Positions 6,027 through 10,048 of a DNA stretch of 10,048 bases are shown piece after piece. The stretch is from NCBI GenBank assembly GCA_002842195.1, contig PHCL01000024.1:1-10048 (forward strand), read 5' to 3'. Each line of letters opens with the position of its first letter. Within the stretch, counting starts at the first letter, position 1. The notes beneath the pieces were generated by a model. That model saw only the letters and a program-made list of their open reading frames with translations. It ran no database searches and was not told where the DNA came from. Origin of the DNA: Betaproteobacteria bacterium HGW-Betaproteobacteria-20 (lineage in GTDB: Bacteria > Pseudomonadota > Gammaproteobacteria > Burkholderiales > Methylophilaceae). The position numbers and the translations under genes were made by a program.

Positions 6027-7193
6027 GTGATTGATACACTTGATTTTAACCAGATATTAAATCGCGAGAATACAAACAGCTTCAAATACGATGCGCGGCA
6101 GGATATTTTTGGTCGCGCAGAGGTTATTCCCTTATGGGTTGCCGATATGGATTTTGCCGCGCCGCCCGCAGTCAGCCGCGTACTTGCAGCGCGTGCTGCG
6201 CACCCGATTTATGGTTATACCGCTTATCCGGACAGCCTTTATGATGCGCTGATATGTTGGCTAAAGCGCCGCCATGGCTGGCAGGTAAAACGTGAATGGG
6301 TAGTGATGTGCCCGGGTGTGGTGCCATCACTGCATGCTGCGGTGATGGCTTTTGCCAAGTTGGGTGAATCGGTGATTGTGCAGCCACCGGTGTATTTCCC
6401 TTTTTTCTCGGCCGTGACCAATACTGGCAGGCAGTTAGTCGAAAATACGCTACGACTTGAAAACAGTCATTACACAATTGATTTTGAACATTTGGAACAA
6501 TGCGCTGAAAATGCCCGCATGCTGCTTTTATGCTCACCGCACAACCCTGTTGGCAGAGTCTGGCGTAAAGATGAGCTGAAGCGGTTGTTACAAATTGCCA
6601 GGAGGCATGACCTAATCATATTTTCAGATGAAATTCACGCGGATCTTGTTTATCCGGATTGCCAGCATCACCTGCTGGCAACTTTAGCAGATGATCCAGG
6701 CAACATTGTGACCGCCGTTGCGCCCAGCAAAACTTTCAACATACCGGGCTTGAATTTATCAGCATTGATTATTCCGGATGCACGGCATCGTGCTACCGTT
6801 ACCAAAGCGTTTGACACCATGCACGTCAGCGCCGCCAATCCATTCAGCATCGTTGCTTTTGAAGCGGCTTATAGTGAAGGTGAGGCATGGCTAAAGGCAT
6901 TGCTTGCCTACTTAAAAGATACGCGTGATTTTGTAGCAGACTTTTTAGCTGTCAAGCTACCAAAAATCCGCCTGATTGCACCACAAGGTACCTATTTGTT
7001 ATGGCTGGATTGTCGCGCTCTGGGGATGAATGATGCCGAACTCAAACATTTTTTTGTACAAGAAGCGGGGGTGGGAATGAGTCCAGGCAGGCTGTTTGGC
7101 GAGGCTGGCAGCGGCTTTATGCGCATGAATATCGGCGCGCCCCGGCATGTGATTGCAGATGCGTTAAATTGCATAGTTAAGGCAATGAAATAA
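6027..7193 (+). CDS. MalY/PatB-type PLP-dependent C-S beta-lyase
   Basis: This is a cytoplasmic fold-type I PLP enzyme of the MalY/PatB group. Members cleave carbon-sulfur bonds of cystathionine or other cysteine conjugates to a thiol, pyruvate and ammonia. The 388 residues match family length. The PLP lysine is K235 in APSKTFNIPGL, D201 in SDEIHADL contacts the pyridine nitrogen, N173 lies in CSPHNPVGR, and R366 in FMRMNIG binds substrate carboxylate. The N-terminal VADMDF (38-43) and the IYGYT segment are diagnostic of this group over other aminotransferase-like enzymes. Translation starts at GTG, with AGGA 8 bases upstream. The gene is clearly GC-richer than egtB and egtD. Its position shortly after egtBD makes it a candidate for the final C-S lyase step of ergothioneine synthesis, otherwise missing here; general cystathionine beta-lyase activity is the plain alternative. 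Confidence 0.93.
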   Translation: MIDTLDFNQILNRENTNSFKYDARQDIFGRAEVIPLWVADMDFAAPPAVSRVLAARAAHPIYGYTAYPDSLYDALICWLKRRHGWQVKREWVVMCPGVVPSLHAAVMAFAKLGESVIVQPPVYFPFFSAVTNTGRQLVENTLRLENSHYTIDFEHLEQCAENARMLLLCSPHNPVGRVWRKDELKRLLQIARRHDLIIFSDEIHADLVYPDCQHHLLATLADDPGNIVTAVAPSKTFNIPGLNLSALIIPDARHRATVTKAFDTMHVSAANPFSIVAFEAAYSEGEAWLKALLAYLKDTRDFVADFLAVKLPKIRLIAPQGTYLLWLDCRALGMNDAELKHFFVQEAGVGMSPGRLFGEAGSGFMRMNIGAPRHVIADALNCIVKAMK

Positions 7194-7231
7194 ATTTTGG
7201 CTGAAAAAGTCCTTTAGCAACGACAGTCATC

Positions 7232-7264
7232 ATTTTGCAAAATAAGTTTGTAATAATTTTGCAA
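7232..7264. repeat. Palindrome with a repeated half-site in the region after the lyase gene
   Basis: ATTTTGCAAAAT at 7232-7243 is a perfect 12-base palindrome. Its first nine bases recur as ATTTTGCAA at 7256-7264, exactly 24 bases downstream. The two copies also form a 9-bp inverted repeat around a 12-base loop. It may be an operator, but AT-rich palindromes of this size occur by chance. Confidence 0.45.
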
Positions 7265-7299
7265 CTAAAGCGTCCAATAAGCGAGGGCTTCCGGCATTG

Positions 7300-7329
7300 T
7301 TTACAATGAATTTTTAAGTGTAATAAAAT
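7300..7329 (+). promoter_or_regulatory. Candidate sigma-70 promoter for the DUF2934 gene
   Basis: TTTACA (7300-7305) and TAAAAT (7324-7329) each match the sigma-70 consensus at five of six bases, with an 18-base spacer. Transcription would begin near 7336 and give a leader of about 155 bases that contains the hairpin at 7367-7403. The region is AT-rich, so alternative pairings are possible. Confidence 0.4.
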
Positions 7330-7366
7330 ACATAAATATTACATAAAAACTACGAGAGAAAAACAC

Positions 7367-7403
7367 TGCCCTGTGAGCCTTTAATTATAAGGCTCACAGG
7401 GCA
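7367..7403 (+). promoter_or_regulatory. Perfect 15-bp hairpin in the leader of the DUF2934 gene
   Basis: TGCCCTGTGAGCCTT at 7367-7381 pairs fully with 7389-7403 around a 7-base AT-only loop (TAATTAT). No T run follows; the next bases are TCACTTAGGAAGG. It is therefore a stable RNA hairpin but not a standard intrinsic terminator. It lies 173 bases after the lyase stop and 87 bases before the DUF2934 ATG. It could be a 3' end stabiliser for the upstream message or a leader element for the downstream gene. Confidence 0.7.
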
Positions 7404-7450
7404 TCACTTAGGAAGGAAGGCTGAATTTAACAAAAAACCCTGCTTTTTAA

Positions 7451-7470
7451 ACCAAACCAAACCAAACCAA
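7451..7470 (+). repeat. ACCAA pentamer repeat, four copies
   Basis: Four perfect tandem copies of ACCAA end 7 bases before the AAGGA ribosome site of the DUF2934 gene. As a homogeneous unstructured spacer before the ribosome site it may favour translation, and copy number could change by slippage. It is too short to be a CRISPR or satellite element. Confidence 0.75.
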
Positions 7471-7489
7471 TCTATTGAAGGAACTAATC

Positions 7490-7747
7490 ATGACAACCGC
7501 AAAAACTAAAACTACCAGCACTGTAAAAGAAGCTGCGACTAAAGTAAAAAAACCAACGACCACAGTTAAAAAAACTGCTGCCAAAAAGCCTGTAGTGAGT
7601 TCAAGTGAAAGCACCGGCAATCGGGTTGTTTATGAAACCATACAACAAGCGGCCTATTTACTTGCGGAAAAAAACGGCTTTACCGGAGATGCTGCGACTT
7701 ATTGGTTAGCAGCCGAGGCGAAAATCAAGGGTGCGCCAGTGCAATAA
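7490..7747 (+). CDS. Small lysine-rich DUF2934 domain protein
   Basis: This 85-residue protein has a low-complexity basic N-terminus (about 1-40) made of Lys, Ala, Thr and Val with KKP-type repeats, similar to histone-H1-like tails. A C-terminal DUF2934 domain lies at about 47-81 (YETIQQAAYLLAEKNGF ... YWLAAEAKIKG). The domain's function is not known. The basic tail could bind nucleic acid or another polyanion, which is inference. The start is set by AAGGA at 7478-7482, 7 bases before the ATG at 7490; an in-frame TTG at 7475 would place the ribosome site inside the gene and is rejected. No signal peptide or membrane span is seen. The gene appears to be a single transcription unit with its own leader, and its last codons lie within a 15-bp tandem repeat. 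Confidence 0.88.
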   Translation: MTTAKTKTTSTVKEAATKVKKPTTTVKKTAAKKPVVSSSESTGNRVVYETIQQAAYLLAEKNGFTGDAATYWLAAEAKIKGAPVQ

Positions 7748-7780
7748 ATACCAGTACAATAAATACCAGTGCAATAAAGA
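7736..7780 (+). repeat. 15-bp tandem repeat, three copies, spanning the DUF2934 stop codon
   Basis: Units CCAGTGCAATAAATA, CCAGTACAATAAATA and CCAGTGCAATAAAGA follow each other without gaps at 7736-7750, 7751-7765 and 7766-7780, differing at one or two positions. The first copy encodes the last residues (Pro-Val-Gln) and the stop of the DUF2934 protein. The unit is a multiple of three and each copy carries an in-phase TAA. This looks like local duplication by slippage. Confidence 0.85.
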
Positions 7781-7797
7781 TAAGCATACTTACGTAC

Positions 7798-7841
7798 CGC
7801 GCCAAATCTGAAGCGAGTGTGGCGCGAGGGTGGCGCGAGTG
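7798..7841. repeat. GC-rich inverted and tandem repeats between convergent genes
   Basis: CGCGCCA at 7798-7804 can pair with TGGCGCG at 7820-7826. The latter belongs to an 11-base unit repeated twice in tandem (TGGCGCGAGGG at 7820-7830 and TGGCGCGAGTG at 7831-7841). There is no T run on either strand, so it is not a clear intrinsic terminator. It is the only structured element between the two convergent genes. Confidence 0.5.
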
Positions 7842-7855
7842 AGACGATAGTGCAG

Positions 7856-10048
7856 TTAAGTGTGTGGCAATTCACTTTCTATTTTTGCGGATGGCCAGCT
7901 TTTGACATGCAAATCCTGCTGCGGAAACGGAATGACAATACCTTCCCGGCTAAATATTTCATCAATTGCAAAATACAAATCGCTCATCACATCGTATCGC
8001 TTATCAATTTTTTTAATGAAGCAACGCAATTCAAAATCGATGGCATTGTCACCAAAGCCGCGAATTAACACTGTTGGTGGTGGGAAACGGGGGCTATCGG
8101 TTACCACCATTTCGTGCTTGCTTGCAACCGAGATGAGTGCATCACGCACCTTGGCCGTGTTTGTGCCGTAAGCCACGCCTATTGGAACAATAATTCTGCC
8201 CCAGGAGTCATGCAACATCCAATTGGTGACCTGCCCGGAAATAAGTTCTGAATTCGGCACAATCACATCAGCGTGATCAAAAGTTTCAATGCGGGTTGAT
8301 CGTGTGTTGATTTTCCGAACATAGCCTTCTGTCGTGCCGACAACAATCCAGTCACCGACGCGAATAGGGCGCTCAACATGCAAGACCAGCCCGGATACAA
8401 AGTTATTGACGATATTTTGCAGGCCGAAACCGATACCCACCGATAACGCCCCGGCAATAATCGCAATATTAGCCAGATGCAGACCGGCCAAGGAGAGCCC
8501 GATGATCACCGATATGGTCAGGCCCACATAACCGCTAATGGTGACCAAGGCATCCCGGGCGCCCTGATCCAACTGCGTATTTTTAAGCCAGCGTGGCATG
8601 CCGGTGCGCTTTAGCCAGCCAGTAACTGAGCAAAGTACTGAAAAAATAATGATGGCTAAGACTATTTGGCCCGGCACAAAATGAAACGTGCCTATCATAA
8701 AACCTTCTTGCAATAGGCTGGCTATACTTTCAAAGCCTCGGCGTGATAAGCCCCAAATCCACAAAACCAGCAAAGCTAACCCACCCCAAAGTACCACCGC
8801 TGATGTTAGACGAATCCAGATAAGTCCGGGTAGCCGCTCATTTTCTTTGAGCTCCATATAGGTGCGAAACTGCTGCTGCCATGGTTGAAAGCCTTTATCC
8901 AAGCCATCAAACATATCTTTCAGCAAGGTGTTTATAAACCATACAATCCCGAACCCTGCTACGCTGCCAATGAGTCCGGTAATAAGAAATGTAGCCAGAT
9001 TGCGATAGCCAGCCCACTCAGCACCCAAGCTAAACAGCAAAGCAATCACTAATAGCGATCGCACGCCTTTTGTTTTTACCATGCCAGGCAACCAGCCTGC
9101 CAGCAAAACTACCCACACCAGATTAACTACTAAAAATAAACCGTACACAGATCTTGTGAAAAAGTTTTGTGATTCGGATAATGTGGCCGCAAATACCGTA
9201 CCGAATAAAAAATATCCAATCAGCACCACGGCCAGAAGTACTTTGAGGCGCCTATCCAGCGCCAAGGCCAATGTTGCCTTCATTGGGAGATAGTGTACTG
9301 CTGGCGAAGTCGGATTAAATGCGGCACTAATCATAACACCTGCAAGCACGTAGAAAACCACGCCCAAAGCGGCCTGAACAATAAAAGGAACGGGATTAAG
9401 CGGCAATGAAACGCTCAAATAAAGCATCATCAACACCGACGGCAGCAAAATTGGCAATGCGTTGGTCATGCAGGTGCGTAACGCCAGCAGGAAATTAGTA
9501 CAGCGATCAACACAATAATTTTGTACTTTTGCCAATAGCACGCGACGCCATACGCGACCAGCCCAAAGACTAAATAGCAAAATCCCTAGCAAGCTAAAAA
9601 TGTCAGAGCTTGACAAAAGCTGAAGTCCGCTTTGTTCAATCAGAAATTTGTGGCCGATTTTCCACCAATTTCCAAGTTGCTGAAAATTTTCCTGAAGCAG
9701 TTGCCGCGAATTGACCCCTTTGGATAACATCTGTAGCGCCATTGATGCTTTTTCAGTCGCATCAATCCTTTCCTTGATGTCTTTGGTTTGAATCAGAATA
9801 TAGTTACAAGCGGCAAGCCGTTTTTCGAGGTTGTTGCGCTCGCTTGCGATGTCTATTCTGGCTTGGGCGACCTCTGGCTCTTCTGTGGAAAACTGCGACC
9901 CAAGCAAATCAAGATCTTTTTGACGCTTCTGCAGTGTTTGATCCACTTCAGCAATACAGCTCTGGACGCGTGCGCGCAGTGGCAGAATATCCCGTTTAAT
10001 GTCAGTGAGTTGCTTAATGTCGGGGTTGGTTGTATCAACGCTATCAAG
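7856..10048 (-). CDS. Large MscS-family mechanosensitive channel (5' end outside window)
   Basis: This inner-membrane channel would open under membrane tension to release solutes during hypo-osmotic shock. The frame is open to the right edge: 34 further codons precede the GTG at 9946 without a stop, so at least 730 residues are present and the true start lies beyond the window. Order from the N-terminus: a charged, helical, probably periplasmic region (about 9700-10048) of coiled-coil character, as in MscK/DUF3772-type proteins; about eleven hydrophobic spans (about 8400-9640); and the MscS core. The core includes the pore helix GALSVGIGFGLQNIVNNF (near 8400-8460), the beta-domain VERPIRVGDWIVVGTTEGYV with VPNSELISGQVTNW, and the C-terminal alpha/beta domain ending near PFPQQDLHVKSW. 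It stands alone and convergent to the DUF2934 gene. Confidence 0.94.
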   Translation of the reverse strand, partial: LDSVDTTNPDIKQLTDIKRDILPLRARVQSCIAEVDQTLQKRQKDLDLLGSQFSTEEPEVAQARIDIASERNNLEKRLAACNYILIQTKDIKERIDATEKASMALQMLSKGVNSRQLLQENFQQLGNWWKIGHKFLIEQSGLQLLSSSDIFSLLGILLFSLWAGRVWRRVLLAKVQNYCVDRCTNFLLALRTCMTNALPILLPSVLMMLYLSVSLPLNPVPFIVQAALGVVFYVLAGVMISAAFNPTSPAVHYLPMKATLALALDRRLKVLLAVVLIGYFLFGTVFAATLSESQNFFTRSVYGLFLVVNLVWVVLLAGWLPGMVKTKGVRSLLVIALLFSLGAEWAGYRNLATFLITGLIGSVAGFGIVWFINTLLKDMFDGLDKGFQPWQQQFRTYMELKENERLPGLIWIRLTSAVVLWGGLALLVLWIWGLSRRGFESIASLLQEGFMIGTFHFVPGQIVLAIIIFSVLCSVTGWLKRTGMPRWLKNTQLDQGARDALVTISGYVGLTISVIIGLSLAGLHLANIAIIAGALSVGIGFGLQNIVNNFVSGLVLHVERPIRVGDWIVVGTTEGYVRKINTRSTRIETFDHADVIVPNSELISGQVTNWMLHDSWGRIIVPIGVAYGTNTAKVRDALISVASKHEMVVTDSPRFPPPTVLIRGFGDNAIDFELRCFIKKIDKRYDVMSDLYFAIDEIFSREGIVIPFPQQDLHVKSWPSAKIESELPHT

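Noticed and set aside
6172..6537. 121-codon minus-strand frame inside the lyase gene
   Set aside because: It is a shadow of a well-supported gene in a GC-richer region, with no ribosome site or recognisable protein features.
7367..7403. Hairpin as an intrinsic terminator of the lyase gene
   Set aside because: No T run follows on either strand (TCACTT on one side, CAGTGTTTTTCTC, displaced from the stem, on the other), so the normal mechanism is not supported.
7451..7470. ACCAA copies as part of a repeat array such as CRISPR
   Set aside because: The units are 5 bases, contiguous and only four, with no spacers and no cas genes nearby.
7475..7489. TTG at 7475 as the start of the DUF2934 gene
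   Set aside because: It would place the AAGGA ribosome site inside the coding region; the ATG at 7490 is ideally spaced from that site.
9944..9946. GTG as the start of the mechanosensitive channel gene
   Set aside because: The frame is open for 34 more codons up to the window edge and encodes the same helical type of sequence, so this GTG is internal.

Overview
The window suggests a Gram-negative proteobacterium of moderate GC content, most likely a betaproteobacterium (Methylophilaceae or a relative is a guess from protein style only). It contains eleven recognisable protein genes and no rRNA, tRNA, insertion sequence, phage gene or CRISPR array.

Layout, left to right. (1) The 3' part of a family I inorganic pyrophosphatase gene on +, then a strong, probably bidirectional terminator shared with a convergent VIT/CCC1-type iron/manganese transporter gene on -. 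(2) A non-coding gap of about 300 bases with a candidate ECF-type promoter. (3) A tightly packed + strand cluster from 1609 to 5403: an ECF sigma factor, a 63-residue zinc-binding anti-sigma factor, a 37-residue single-span membrane protein missing from a standard ORF list, an NrtS-like two-span membrane protein, a DUF427 protein, the sulfoxide synthase EgtB and the histidine N-alpha-methyltransferase EgtD. Gaps are -4 to 59 bases and no internal terminator is visible, so this looks like one operon. (4) A three-span membrane protein of unknown function. (5) A MalY/PatB-type PLP-dependent C-S lyase. (6) A leader region of about 300 bases with a palindrome, a possible sigma-70 promoter, a perfect 15-bp hairpin and a pentamer repeat, leading to a small lysine-rich DUF2934 protein. 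A 15-bp tandem repeat runs through that gene's stop codon. (7) A large MscS-family mechanosensitive channel on -, whose 5' end lies beyond the right edge.

The most interesting unit is region 3 with region 5. EgtD trimethylates histidine to hercynine. EgtB joins hercynine to a cysteine thiol and oxidises the product to a sulfoxide. A PLP C-S lyase (EgtE in actinobacteria) releases ergothioneine. No egtE, egtA or egtC homologue is visible, but the PatB-type lyase about 600 bases downstream is a plausible EgtE substitute. The anti-sigma factor has the C-x25-H-x3-C-x2-C spacing of redox-sensing ZAS proteins such as RsrA. This suggests a thiol-stress sigma/anti-sigma switch driving synthesis of a low-molecular-weight thiol, together with three small accessory proteins of unclear role. 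That model is inference; the gene identities and their order are read directly from the sequence.
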